DNA from: Diogma glabrata
Lineage: Eukaryota > Arthropoda > Insecta > Diptera > Cylindrotomidae
Assembly (NCBI GenBank): GCA_963693315.1
Contig: OY856186.1
Coordinates: 135,968,396-136,032,395, forward strand
Direction of reading: 5' to 3'
DNA length: 64,000 nucleotides
Shown here: in pieces, positions 1 to 11,272 of the stretch
Position numbering within the stretch: position 1 is the first letter of the stretch
Layout: every line of letters begins with the position of its first letter
Program-made: the position numbers and the translations under genes
Notes under the pieces: model-generated
Told to the model about the DNA's origin: nothing
The model's database searches: none
Seen by the model: only the letters and a program-made list of their open reading frames with translations

Positions 1-640
1 AGATTTTTAATATTTTGAATTAAGTAAGTAAACCTTGTATACTACATAGATTATATTAAGGATTTGTGTTGTGTACTCACAAGTAAAAAATCAAATAAAA
101 ACATAATAATCATTAATTTTACTATTTATTTTTAATCCAGTTCAGTAGAGTTGGAGTTGACACTGAGTAACAATGTGTTTCTTTTATTTTTAACTTGTTA
201 TTTTCATTTAATTTTAATAGTAAAGTCTTATCTTTCCATTAGTACAGTATCAACCAATGGTGAAACTTTGAATGTAAAAGAATACATTTTATTGTTAAGG
301 TTTTTTCAAGTTGTCTATCTACAATATATATATTCCATCAGGACTTGTACAGAACCATTCTTGATATGACTGGATACCCCAGCGGCATTCTTCAATTTGA
401 CGTTCTGTTGCATTAATATACATTTCTGCGTGTTTATTATTTAAACAGTATGTTTGTGTAACTTGATGTGCTGTGGAAGACGTAATTCTGATAACACGTC
501 ACACTCATTATTGCATATCTCACCTTCAGCCTGTATATATATTTTATAACATATATTAGCCAGTTCGTTAGTTTTCCGTTTTGCGTTGTTTTCATAAAAC
601 TTTTCATGATTTTTGTTATGAAAAATCAAATTATTAAAAT
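1..640. other. AT-rich DNA, no supported gene
   Basis: I see no supported feature here. Short open frames exist on both strands (for example minus 629-441) but carry no motif I recognise. Confidence 0.5.
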
Positions 641-665
641 AAATGGGCCATTCTCTGTCTACTCG

Positions 666-2056
666 GCCACCCCTCTCTGTCCAAAAATTGGAGCAACCTG
701 TAAAATTCCAGTTAGGCTCATTTTCTAGTTATAACCTTCTTGTTTAATTTTAGCCATGGCGTTTTTGAAATTCAAAATGGCGGACCAGTATGGCGGCTGC
801 AAGTCAAACACCTCAACATGAAAGAACGGTTTTTTTGATGTTATACTTCCCGGGTAAGAAAAAGCTAAGGGGCCAAACCTGGGCCAAGACCGCGCCATAG
901 CTTTTGGAGGTTGGGCCAGGCTTAACATTATCAAACGGCCCAAGCTTGGGCCCCCCTTGGACTGATGTCCTGGGGTCAAGTCTGGCAAATCAGGCTTGGG
1001 CCAAGTCTAGCAAATAAGACTTGGATCAGGTCTACCAAACCAATTTGTTTTCCAGACCTCCTTTAAATGTTTGGAAAGATGTTGTGGAAGAAGCAACATA
1101 TATGAAAATAAAAATAAACATAATATGGCCTGCACATGTTTACAATGCATTAGCCTGGTTAATAACGCGTAATATAATAAACTGAACCAATTGGTTCAAT
1201 TAAGGCATTCACAATTCCCACAAGGCATTCACATGACCCAGACCTGGCCCAAAGCTAACTAGCCAAGGCTTCCAATACTGGCCCGAGATTGGTCCGTTGT
1301 TTAACATTGGCAGCTTCTACCCGGGTTGTAGAAGCCATCAGATCATTTAATAGAAACTATTTTATGTTGTATCTTTGCGTGCCGAACGAATATAATCTTT
1401 CTTTTGAGCTAGAATCCTCCGTTGTGTCGCTAACCTCAAAAAACCTTTAAAATGCTATGTTTTGGAAAAACGATCAATACAACGTATAGTAAAATTTTTA
1501 ACAAATCTCACTGTGACGAATTTTTATTTTCTGAACACGTATATAACCAGTACAAATACTAACAGGTACAAATGTTGCCCTTCACCTATACAAAATCTCC
1601 CAAAAAGTATTTTTTTTTTTAAATGGACACCCTGTTTACTGTAAAAGTTTAAAAACACCTTATTTCGATGTAGTTTGGTTTGTTGAGCACGATTCAAACC
1701 ACTGTGAACTAAAAAATTAACTTTCGCTCTTAAACCCCGAAAAACTATTAAGTTATCCTGAAATTTTTTGTTTTTTTCATCTGATAGACTTAAAAAGTAA
1801 GGTTATTTTCGTATTTAGCACGCAAAACTACATCAGAAAATGGTTTCTATTAAATGATCCGATGGCTTTTACAAGTATGACATCAAAAAAACCGTTTTTA
1901 GGTGGTTGACTTGCAGCCGCCATACTGGTCCTGGTCCATTTTGAATTTTCGAAAAAGGCCATAGCTAAAATTAAACTAGAAGGTTATAGCTACAAAATGA
2001 GCCTAACTGGAATTTTATAGGTTGCTCCAATTTTTGGACTGATGGGGGTTGAAAAA
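666..2056. mobile_element. Fold-back element FB-1
   Basis: The stretch from about 666 to 848 reads again, reverse-complemented, from about 2056 to 1880; both contain the word CCAAAAATTGGAGCAACCT. The homology resumes at 1326-1420 on the left and 1880-1790 on the right. The inner part also has the words found in a relative at 22.9-24.2 kb. The right arm is an uninterrupted counterpart, which shows that 849-1325 was inserted into the left arm. No transposase is visible, so the element would be non-autonomous. The outer boundaries are approximate because the arms have diverged. Confidence 0.75.
849..1325. mobile_element. Nested MITE with CCCGGGTA ends and TTGGGCC repeats
   Basis: This 477-bp block starts CCCGGGTAAGAA and ends TTCTACCCGGG, giving short terminal inverted repeats. 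It is flanked on both sides by TT. The opposite arm of FB-1 reads straight across the site (CATACTTGTAAAAGCC), so it acts as an empty site. The block is much more GC-rich than its surroundings and repeats the words TTGGGCCAAG, CTGGGCCAAG and GGCCCAAGC many times in both orientations near the left end, with relatives near the right end. Such subterminal repeats are typical transposase binding sites. I cannot name the superfamily. Confidence 0.7.
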
Positions 2057-2112
2057 TGCTGGGCATTAATTTGATTATATAAATATAAAGATATTGCTTA
2101 GCAATACTTTTT

Positions 2113-2292
2113 TTACTATATGTTAAGCTAGTTAAATTATTAATATCATTGCAATGCATAAATTATTAGTTTATTTACTATATGTTAAGCTAGTTAAATT
2201 ATTTATATTATTGCAATACATAAATTATTAGTTTTTTTTACTATATGTTAAGCTAGTTAAATTATTAATATAATTGCAATACATAAATTATA
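2113..2292. repeat. Tandem repeat, ~62 bp x 3
   Basis: Three consecutive units begin near 2113, 2175 and 2238 with TTACTATATGTTAAGCTAG and end with CATAAATTATTAG-like sequence. They differ by a few substitutions and a run of T. Confidence 0.85.
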
Positions 2293-2904
2293 GATTTCTA
2301 CTTCTCATTGTTGTATGTAATAATGTCATTGTTATACAGGTTTATAACGATTTGAAGTTCCAAATCTCATATGAAGAGTTCATAGTTTATAATTAAAATA
2401 TACTGTCAACTCAAAAATAATTTGTGTGGTTGTTTTGCTGTTTCACATAATTTTATCGCGTGTCAAAAATATTTTTGCATGCCGCAACTACGATTTCGAA
2501 GAATGAAAAAATATTTATAGGTCTCTGTGTATTATATATATTTTTTTGTTATTTTATTTTAAATCAAAATTGAATATTTTTTGAAAAAACAAATATGTAT
2601 TATAATAAAAAATCTATATTTTTTTTGGCTCGTCAAGAAATCTTTACTTATTTACTTATGAAGAAAAACGTGTTCTAGTGAAAAACGTATTCACCGAGTT
2701 GTGAAAACTTGACCATGTTTGATTGTCCTGAAACTTGGCATATATACGGTGACCATCCGTCCTGTATTTTACAGGACTGGACTGTTTTTTGCCATGCTGT
2801 CCCTTGAAATTTTTGAAGTTATACTTCTTTGCGCTCGTTGTAAATATTTTGATGGGGTGTTAATCGAGAAACCGCGTCACGCTTGTTTAAATTATATTTT
2901 AGCC

Positions 2905-2986
2905 CTTATGCTGTATGGTAATAAAGACGAAATTAGTAAATCAACCTTATGCTGTATGATAATAAAGACGAAATTACTAAATCAAT
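2905..2986. repeat. Tandem duplication, 41 bp x 2
   Basis: CTTATGCTGTATG begins at 2905 and again at 2946, and the units differ at a few positions. It lies in an unassigned stretch that also contains CCTGTATTTTACAGG. Confidence 0.75.
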
Positions 2987-2991
2987 CATAT

Positions 2992-4490
2992 TTTATAATA
3001 ATAAAACATTATTCGCTTAGTTATCTTTGATCAATTTTTTATTTCACTTTTCGGAATTATCATTAAAAGGAATAGTTAATGTATAATGTGACAAACAAAT
3101 ATGTACATTCATATGAAAATTATTTTTTAACAAATACATATTTCTAATTGACAACAAATATGTTCTTATGGTTTGCAATTATATAAAATATGTACATATT
3201 TCTATGAATTAGCACCAATACGATACATTTAAGCATTGCTTATATATGATTAAACAAACCTGCTTGCATTAGCAGAACTGCCCTCACATGTTCCAAAAAT
3301 TGGAAATTGACGTTTCTTTTCCTCTTCTTGGAAACATTGATTAACCAAGAATTTGCATTGGAACCTTAGTACCGAAGAAAAAGATTATGAACAATATCAA
3401 AGCTACAGGTTTAAAGTGTTTTACTTATTGAGTGAAATATGCTTCTACATTACTTTCAAAACTAATATTGTTATTGCAAGGGATCTATAAAATATATGCA
3501 AATATGTTAACAAATGGTGTGATTTGACTGTTTTAATAATAATATATAAGTCTGAATTTACAAATGAAATTAGTCTTATTATTATTTTTTTCAATTTTTG
3601 TTTTAAGTTGTGGGAAGGAATGTCGAAATAAGACGAGGACTATAAAGCGATAAAACCCATTAAACGAAAATATTCACTAAAAATGGTGGTATTCTTTAAC
3701 CGGCCGGCGTATACATCAATGTAGTAGAGTATTGCAGACAATCGATAAAATAAATTTGCAAATTGCAATACGACCCTCAGAACAGCAAAATTTCTGGATT
3801 GATAAATGATTATAAGTCTACATGAAATAGAACGCTAAACCAATAGCAATGAACCAGTGTACCTATTTTGTATGACGAGTACGGTGGTTTCGGAGTAAGT
3901 AATTGACAATTGTGACACCCAATAAACAAATATATTTACGCTTTCCTAATTGTTCGTGACACATTGAATTATTTGAATTAAATCTTTGGAATAAAATTTT
4001 AACTTTTTTCTAACCTTAATCTTTTGCCATCTACATTTATAAAAATTATTTAATTATTATTTGTCTGTCAATGTGTTTTAATTTAGGATACATTTAATAT
4101 GTTAATTTATCTATAGCTTAAGAGACATTTACTTAATGGCTTTTGCTGACTGCAAAATGATACTATTACTTTTTTTTCAAACTTTTTATATTTTACTAAT
4201 AAAATAAGTTAAATTAAATGACATTAAAAACACTAAACGAGAATTTACTCCAAAAAAACAGTTTTCAACCACTTTATCCGGGCAGCACGGGCATCGCCGT
4301 GCGGGTGTACCTTCTAGTAATTAATAATTATACGTTCTTATACTTTTTGAATAATAAATTTTTTTTTTTGAATAACATTTTTTTTTTTTGTATAATATAT
4401 TTTTCTTTTGAACAATATTTTTTTTCATATTATAAACTTGTTTAGCCGGGTTTGAAATTTTATATTTTATTATTTTGTTTTTCCTCAATT
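2992..4490. other. AT-rich DNA, nothing recognised
   Basis: I see no gene or clear repeat. A GC-rich word (CGGGCAGCACGGGCATCGCC) near 4280-4300 stands out from the AT background and may be an end of a mobile element, but I could not pair it with anything in the window. Confidence 0.5.
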
Positions 4491-4499
4491 TACCCCGTT

Positions 4500-5206
4500 T
4501 AATTGAATATAATTTTTATTATTAAATCTATATATTTCGGGCTAGGCCCATCTTCAGGATTATTAATAAAAATAATAAAAAATTATATCACAATAAGAAA
4601 AATAAAATTTTGACATAAATTATATAAACAAAAAACGATATACGATTTAACATGAGTTACTATGTTATAATTAACTTAAAAAATGGTAATCAAGTGAAAA
4701 GCTTAAAGTTACTTTAAATTTTAGAACAATCGGATTAAATTAAAATAATTATTCGAAAAATCCTTCTTATCACTTTTAAAATTACAAATTGTTTCCTCAT
4801 TTTTTATGATTTGGCACACCTCGTGTATCTGTAATTTAGTTTTATTTCTTTCCTTAGCCAAAATTTGAACATCATCGAATTTAAATTCATGTTTATTTTC
4901 TATAGAGTGTTTAGCAAGTGCAGAACAATTATTAGTAACTGAAGTTTTTTTAGAATCATATTTATGTTGATCCATACGAACACCTAATTTTTGAATTGTT
5001 TCACCAATATATGTTGTGTTACAGTTATTACAATCAACCTTATAAACAACACCACTATGTTGTTCTTTAGGTATTTTTGATTTTGAATTTGTAAAACTAT
5101 AACTATTTTTATTTTTAGGCCTCATAGCCATTTTAATATTAGGAACAAACTGTGAACAAGATCGAGAAAGTGTTTCGCTTAGACCAGGAACATATATTTT
5201 TTTTCT
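4500..5206 (-). pseudogene. Penelope-like element, C-terminal GIY-YIG endonuclease fragment
   Basis: The minus-strand frame is open from about 5206 to the stop at 4721. It reads through a segment ending IYVPGLSETLSRSCSQF, then a linker, then VVYKVDCNNCNTTYIGET. Penelope-like retroelements carry a reverse transcriptase followed by a GIY-YIG endonuclease, often preceded by a CxxC pair; CNNC and YIGE match that. A basic tail follows, and the frame ends NLIRLF. Downstream on the same strand, 4560-4520 reads CCTGAAGATGGGCCTAGCCC and then GAAATAT, a word I associate with 3' ends of such elements. The reverse transcriptase is absent, so this is a 5'-truncated copy. The methionine at 5131 is probably not the true start, since homologous-looking sequence continues upstream. 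Confidence 0.8.
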
Positions 5207-7500
5207 TGAATAACATTTTTTTTTGAATAATATTTTGGTTTTTTTTAGTTATTTTTTTTAATGTATCCTATCTGTCTGTCTGTGTGCGTGTGTGCGAGCG
5301 AATGGTCAAAGAAGTATAACTTCCACCGTCTGGTCCGACGCAGACCCTACTTTTTTTGCAAATACAGGATAGTACAATGTCCCTTATTTCTTAGTTTGAT
5401 ATGCAAATGTCCTCTTTTTTGCATAAACTTTACACGAATATGCATTTAAAATAATAATTTCTCTAAGTTTCCCTAAAATTTGTCTAGTATATTACAATAT
5501 CCGAGCCAAATGTCAAAATCATAGCCCCACTTTTTGGCATTTTTCAACGTTTTCCTAACGATTCTCAAACAGCAAAAACAAGTGTTTGTCTGTCTGCCGA
5601 CCAGCCATTACAACCCAACCGATAAACACTAAAAAGCTAGTTTAGCGAGCAAAAAGATTGGGTACTTCTTTAAATAAAATAAAATAACATTTGTATATAA
5701 TTTTAGTATTCTAGTCAAGAAGACGTTTGTTATTAGTCGCTGGGCCCACGCCGATTTCATGTGATGATTACCACAAATTTTATACTTCGTGAGGTGCTAG
5801 TCCTTGACGAGTCTGAAAACTTTTGTTCTGCCATTTTTCTCAAATCGCCCGATTTTTCGTTCGGCAGGCTCCGAAAAATTCCGATTGCCCGCGATCTTGT
5901 AAATTTGCTACCACAATTTTTTTTAACTGTGGGGGTTGGAAATTTGCTTTAGAGCACGAGGGTAATTTGTCTGCCATTTTGTCAGTAAGACAACGGACAT
6001 TTTGGTATGTTTGGGACTTCTATGAGGTAACTTCAGTTGTTTCCAATCCCCCAAATCCCTTATTAATTTCAGAAAAGAAGTTTTCCTATTCCATTTAGTA
6101 TATTACTGACGGTAAAAGTAAAACCAAACGTAAATAATGTATCCAAAGAATTTGAACGATATAACAATACTACGCACTTGTCACTAACAGTGGTCGATGA
6201 TGTATTGAACAATAAACTGGTTAGTTTAAAAAATTGCAACCACTAAATTTCACAAGAGCATTTTTTATTTTTCTATTGTTTAATGTACGGAGATTAACGA
6301 ATTTTATTTGAACGTTCATATATAAATAATAGGGGTGGAATTAGGATGTTGGATGTGAAAGGTTAAAAATTAAATATTTGTGTTTTTGTTTCAATTTCAT
6401 TTGCTTTAATGATGATGAATTGAGAAAATTCCAAAAAAACTGAAATGTGAGTTATTTATTATAAAATATGGTTTAGAAATTGGAACTTGGAAAGGGGTTG
6501 TTGAATGTTTTACTTATTTTTGAACTTTGCTTTTTCGATACAAATCGTATTAGTCAGTGTAATCAATTGCAAATGAAAATTTAATTATTATAATTTTAAT
6601 TTCCTGTGCTTTTGACTAATTTTTTTTACTATAATGACAGAAGAAACGAAACAAAAAAGTTAGTAACCACAGACAAAAAAAATTAGTTTAAAGAAATGAA
6701 TACATAAAATTTAAAGGTTATTAGTAAAAATTACTGAATATAAATTGTTCTATCCCAAAGAGACACACGCAACATTTTAAGTAATCGCAATAACTTTATG
6801 TCATGGTAATATTTATTAGACATTGGAGAAAAATATATCCATATCATTATTTAAAATTGTGTGCACAACGTGTCCTGAATTTATAATAATAAAACGTATC
6901 CCTTATTCAAGTATGTCAATTTACTTTGCACAAACAATCCAATAAAAAAATAAGTAAGCATTGGCGTTGGAGAAGATAGATAAAAAATACCCTTATATTT
7001 ACATACAAATTTATTATTTGCATGTATGATTTTATGTATTACAAATTATTCGTCATCTATTTGTTTTTCGCATATCAATATTTGATTTGTATGAAAGAGT
7101 AGCAATGTTATTTTGAAGGGCGAAATAAAAAATATTTTAAAAAGTGATTTATCTGTACACGAATGTTTAAAGAATAAGGTTATGTCTTAGTTCAATAACA
7201 GCAGCAGCTTAAATTATATAATACAACTCCATTGAATATAAAATGTTTGAAGAACAAAGATGAGTTGTTCAGAAGCAAAGTCGTCGAAATTAACCTTTAA
7301 ATAAAATAATGTATTTAGGAAAAATACTAAAAACCTTAAAACTGATAAAATGCTGCATTTAATCTGTATTTCGTTTTTAAGTGCATTCTTATTATGTTTT
7401 ATTACAAGCTATTACTTTTAAATAAAATGACATAAGTCAATATTTCATAATAGCTTAGAAAAATTAAAAATCAAATCGGGAACTTTGGTATATGATCCAG
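5207..7500. other. Mostly unassigned AT-rich DNA with a weak copy of repeat X
   Basis: Around 5520-5640 the words CCCCACTTTTTGGCATTTTTC and TGTCTGTCTGCCGACC match the inner end of repeat X (compare 35.7 and 48.8 kb), so this is a decayed fragment of that family. I see nothing else I can support up to 7.5 kb. Confidence 0.45.
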
Positions 7501-7559
7501 GTTAATTCGAAAATCGAGGATCTGAATTCATTTCAAAATTGGACGAAATGGCGGGAGTC

Positions 7560-8120
7560 TTCCCTCCCGAACCTGTAAGTTTTAATCTTCAATAACTTCT
7601 TATCCTGGCTTTCAATCTTATTGAGACTTGGTATACAATGTTTTAGTACTGTTTCCAATATTTCTGCATACCAAGTGGTGGGGGTCCACCGAGCACCTGT
7701 TTTTTTAAAACTCAACAACTTCTGTACCTGATAATCAAATTGGATGAAACTTGGTACTTAGGCGTTTAATACGGTGTCTTTATTCACACTACAGCCTACA
7801 ATAATGAAGTGATTATGATGAAACTTATGAAAAAAGTTTCAGTTAGATGTGAGAAGATGACGATCGACTTTTGGGACACATTGATCAAAGTGGCGAGGGG
7901 TCCACCATACAACTGCTGACTTTCCACTTTGTTTTTAAAGTTTGTCTGGAGTATATACAGACTTCGTTCATTAATCAATTTTGATGGCACTTTGACAAAA
8001 AATGGAGATTTAAATGACAAAGAACTGATTAGTTTTAGGTCGATATGGGTATAAGCGGTAAGCGGCCTCCCGAGCACCTCTTTATTTGAAACTTCAATAA
8101 CATCAGTTCCTGATAATTGA
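7560..8120. repeat. Degenerate tandem repeat
   Basis: A word of the type GAGCACCTGT-TTTAAAACTCAACAAC-TTCTGTACCTGATAATC recurs in diverged form near 7568, 7693 and 8072, with associated ATGAAACTTGGTA words and a shared GGTCCACC word. Spacing is irregular (roughly 130-190 bp). A further diverged unit lies at 46.6 kb, so the unit is also dispersed. Confidence 0.55.
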
Positions 8121-8126
8121 TTTTTA

Positions 8127-9470
8127 TTTTTTTATTTTTTTTTTTTTTATTGGAGGGCCTTGATACTTACAGTTCAAGTAGCACTGCGACCTGAAGGTCT
8201 ATTGTGCTTACCCTGATTGTTTTATTAGTCAATCGTCGTTTGAGCCGTTACTGGTTGTATTCTGTCATCCAAGTTGAGACTTTTAATAAAATTAATTAGC
8301 TCAATTGGAGTGACGTTTTGTGGTAATGGAAGTGTTAGTGTTCTATGACCAAGTTGGTTGTATCTGTGCCAAGAGAGTTCAGGACAGCTGCAGATGACGT
8401 GTTCCATCGTTTCCACGTCCGAGTAGCAGAATCTACATCTGTCGGAAACAACAAGGCCCATTTTGTTAAGATGGTGGTTTATAGGACCATGTCCAGTAAC
8501 GCACCACGTTAAAATTCTTAGAGACACTCTGTTTAAATCGATTGTTTTTAAGGGTGAAACAGGGAGGTTACCTAGAAACTTTTTAGAGTGTACTAGTCCC
8601 TCTCTGCTTCTTCATAATTTAGCATTGTGTTCCTGTTCCCATGTTTGAATTCTGCTTTTGAGCGAACTCTTGGCCATTCCGAAGCATGGTTCCGGTCCAA
8701 CAAACTTTTCATCGGCCCCTTGCTTTGCTAAAGTGTCAGCGATAGCATTTCCTTGCATTCCTGTGTGGCTAGGTGCCCACACAAGTGTTACTTTATTATT
8801 GCAGGAGAGTTTTAGTAGATTTTGGTAGTATTCCCATACCAGTTTGGAATCAAAGCGCGTAGATTTTAGTGCCAAGAGTGCTGCTTGGCTGTCAGAGATA
8901 ATATATATTTCAATATTTTGGTATATTCTTTCAGCACATAGCAAAGCGCAACTGCTAACGGCATAAATTTCGGCTTGAAATATGGTTGTTGTGGTGCCTA
9001 GGGCTACCGTTTGCTTTGTTCTAGGACCAAACACTCCTGCTCCCGTGCTCATAATGGTTCGAGAACCATCTGTGTACCAGATGCTGGCGTTATGGGGCAG
9101 TGACCGTATGTAGTTTTTAATACGATCTCTGGCCAATATCTTAAAATCAAAGTGCCTGTCTAAATCTATTGTTTTTGGCATACAATCCGAAATTTGGTAT
9201 GTATGCATTTCAGCTTGTAATTCAGAAAGGATTTAAAGGTGTCCGGTTAGATTAGCCGGCTTAAACCCTTCTGTGAGCTGCAGTCTATGAACGCTCAACA
9301 CCGCTACAAATTTTACATGTAGGTGCAATGGAGAAAGCTTTAGAAGAATTTCCATTGCTGACGTTGGTGTGTTTTTGAAAGCACCTGTGGCACTAAGACA
9401 CACAAGCCTTTGTATTTTTGTAAACATATTTTGAGCTGTTATTTTGATTAAGCTTGTTATATATCCTTAG
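8127..9470 (-). mobile_element. 5'-truncated RNase H-bearing LINE
   Basis: The element is read on the minus strand. It has a poly(A)-type tail at 8153-8127 (poly(T) on the plus strand), a 3' UTR of about 70 bp, and a coding part from about 9427. The reverse transcriptase catalytic core is missing, so truncation lies between the thumb region and RNase H. Its coding part is annotated separately. Confidence 0.8.
8225..9427 (-). pseudogene. LINE ORF2 C-terminus: RNase H and CCHC-like domain
   Basis: One reading frame runs from 9427 to 8225, about 400 residues, broken only by TAA at 9235-9233 and TGA at 8614-8612. The start FTKIQRLVCLSATGAFKNTP is the region usually following the reverse transcriptase. 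RNase H follows, with the expected acidic residues in YTDGSR (D120), AEIYAV (E153), SDSQAA (D179) and GNAIADTLAK (D231), plus a conserved histidine in WAPSHTG. The end carries CRFC followed by HVICSC, a C2HC-type knuckle. RNase H plus this tail suggests the I/LOA-type side of the LINE tree. All four catalytic acids are kept, so decay is recent. Confidence 0.85.
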
Positions 9471-9724
9471 AGTATGATTTGTCACAGTTTTGTATTCCAA
9501 CTGCCGGTCTGTCACATCCGTTAAAAAAATGTTTATACTATTTTTGTTTCTGTTTAAAAACTACATTTTATGCCTGTTGGGATACTGCAGCTTTCTTTAC
9601 TATTTTTATAATTAGAACTTCGCGAAATCTAAAGCATGGCTAACCATTAATTGAAGTATTTGATGGATATTAGCTCACTATATATATCTAGAACATTTTG
9701 TTCCAAGAGCTGTAAAATTGCCTG

Positions 9725-10600
9725 CATCAGTCCGATCTTCACAACCGACGAAAGGACGATGGGCTAGATAACTGTACCGAAAGTGTGTCAAAAAAGCAAA
9801 TTTTCATATTTCTTGCTTAAAAACGTTTATTTGAAGTGATAATAGGGTCATTCCATTGTGACATACGTAACATTTTTACACTTTTCAACGCATACTTTTG
9901 CCTATTATTCATAAAAAACATTGTTATTTTATGAAATTTATGTTATTTTATGCTATTATGCAGGTAGGAAATACACTACCAATGAAAAAAAGCAGCAAAT
10001 TAAATATATATTAAGTAATAATAACAAAATTCAGTGCTGTGACCAACGTAACAAAAAAAGTACCACAGTAAAACTTACTCACGCTTTCAAAGCAATTTCT
10101 CTGAAAGTATGCCTTCAATAAATTCAAATATAGGTTTTTATAAAGCACAAGTTTTCTGTTTTTAAATAAGCATATGTTTTTCACAAATGCTACATACAGT
10201 AGAGGTTCCCTTTAAAAAAAATTGTGTGACCAACGTAACGTGACCAACGTAACAGAAAAAAACACATAAGAAAATAATGTATTTCTAACAACAATTTTAT
10301 TACTTATTTATTTTTTTCCATCTTTTAAACAATTTATTTGTTTACTTCCTATCTTTGCTATCAATAATGACGGGCAAGTTTCCAATAAGATTAATTTTTC
10401 CACACAACATAAACTTCATTGCAACTATTGAGGTTTATGTTTCGATGGAATGACCCAATAGAGTAGTTTCTTTAAATCTTGAGGAATCTTGGTAGTCGGC
10501 ATCTGTATATGAGACCAGGAGTTTGATTATTGAGTATAAAAAAATCGTTAAGTGTGTCAAAAGAATGATTTTCATACATTTTGTTACCCAATTTTTTTGA
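9725..10600 (+). mobile_element. Fragment of repeat X, split by a MITE
   Basis: 9725-9844 contains GATAACTGTACCGAAAGTG, TGTCAAAAAAGCAAATTTTC and TTAAAAACGTTTATTTGAAG, matching 35.89-36.0 kb. The match resumes at 10461 (GAGTAGTTTCTTTAAATC, GAATCTTGGTAGTCGG) and continues to the GTGTGTCAAAAGAATGATTTT segment near 10550. The gap is exactly the MITE at 9845-10456. Confidence 0.75.
9845..10456. mobile_element. MITE with GGGTCATTCCAT ends
   Basis: The element starts GGGTCATTCCAT and ends ATGGAATGACCC, and is flanked by AATA on both sides (9841-9844 and 10457-10460). The sister copy of repeat X near 35.99 kb lacks it. The word GTGACCAACGTAAC occurs inside near 10040 and twice in tandem near 10226-10250, with a GTGACATACGTAAC variant beside the left end. 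It has no coding capacity. The 4-bp target duplication and family are not enough for me to name it. Confidence 0.8.
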
Positions 10601-10619
10601 CAACATATTTTTTTTTGTG

Positions 10620-11207
10620 ACGTTCATGCTCCATGTAGGAGCATTGTCAAGCTAATCAGCTTCAAATATTCACCACAGTCACTCGCAACAGGGGCATACT
10701 TACCATGGCAGCCGATTTTTTAAGTTAGTTCGTTACGTCCGTCTCCCATTGTAGTCGTGGTTACCTCACGGTTGTCCACTCTGTAGTACTAATGTACATC
10801 TTTTTAATCATTCCAGACTGTCAATGGGCTCGTAGAACATGTTCAAACCAAGCAATCCTGTTAAAACGGATACAACCTATTATATCAGAACCTTCCAGAA
10901 GGTCTTTGATTGTAAAGTTATATTGAATTCTGTACTCTCCAACGTCTGCCTTAAGTGGACCAAAAATGTAGCGTAGGATAGGATCTTACGCTCAAATACA
11001 TCACAACCGGTCTAATCAACGTCTTGTATAACTTGAGTTTGGTGTTAGTTGACATGTACGATGATCCAAGGAGAGGTTTATTCGATTACCTGCAGCGATT
11101 CGAGTTCTTATATCTGTAAGTATGCTGTTGTTTGAGTTAAGCATTCTTCTCAAATATTTAAAAGATTTCACTCCCTCAATTCGTTCATCGCCAAATTAAT
11201 ATTTGTT
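10620..11207 (-). pseudogene. RTE-B: C-terminal part of an RTE-type LINE
   Basis: Minus-strand translation gives GDERIEGVKSFKYLRRMLNS, then NNSILTDIRTRIAAGNR, then after a frameshift KLKLYKTLIRPVVMY, and near the end IAWFEHVLR and RPRLQWETDV. These are the usual C-terminal landmarks of RTE-clade proteins (FxYLG, LYKxLIRPV, GHVxR, RPxxRWxDDV). Several frameshifts and stops break it. It appears to continue the RTE fragment at 14.87-14.29 kb; see that entry. Confidence 0.75.
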
Positions 11208-11272
11208 GTACTTATATAGATAAAATAATTCAAAACTTTAATGATCATATCATATCATATCATATCAAAACT

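Noticed and set aside
441..629. Minus-strand 62-residue open frame, with a readable minus-strand stretch at 440-310
   Set aside because: It could be a diverged exon, but I see no motif, no convincing splice sites and no second exon.
2719..3030. 103-residue open frame
   Set aside because: It runs through a 41-bp tandem duplication and has no recognisable domain.
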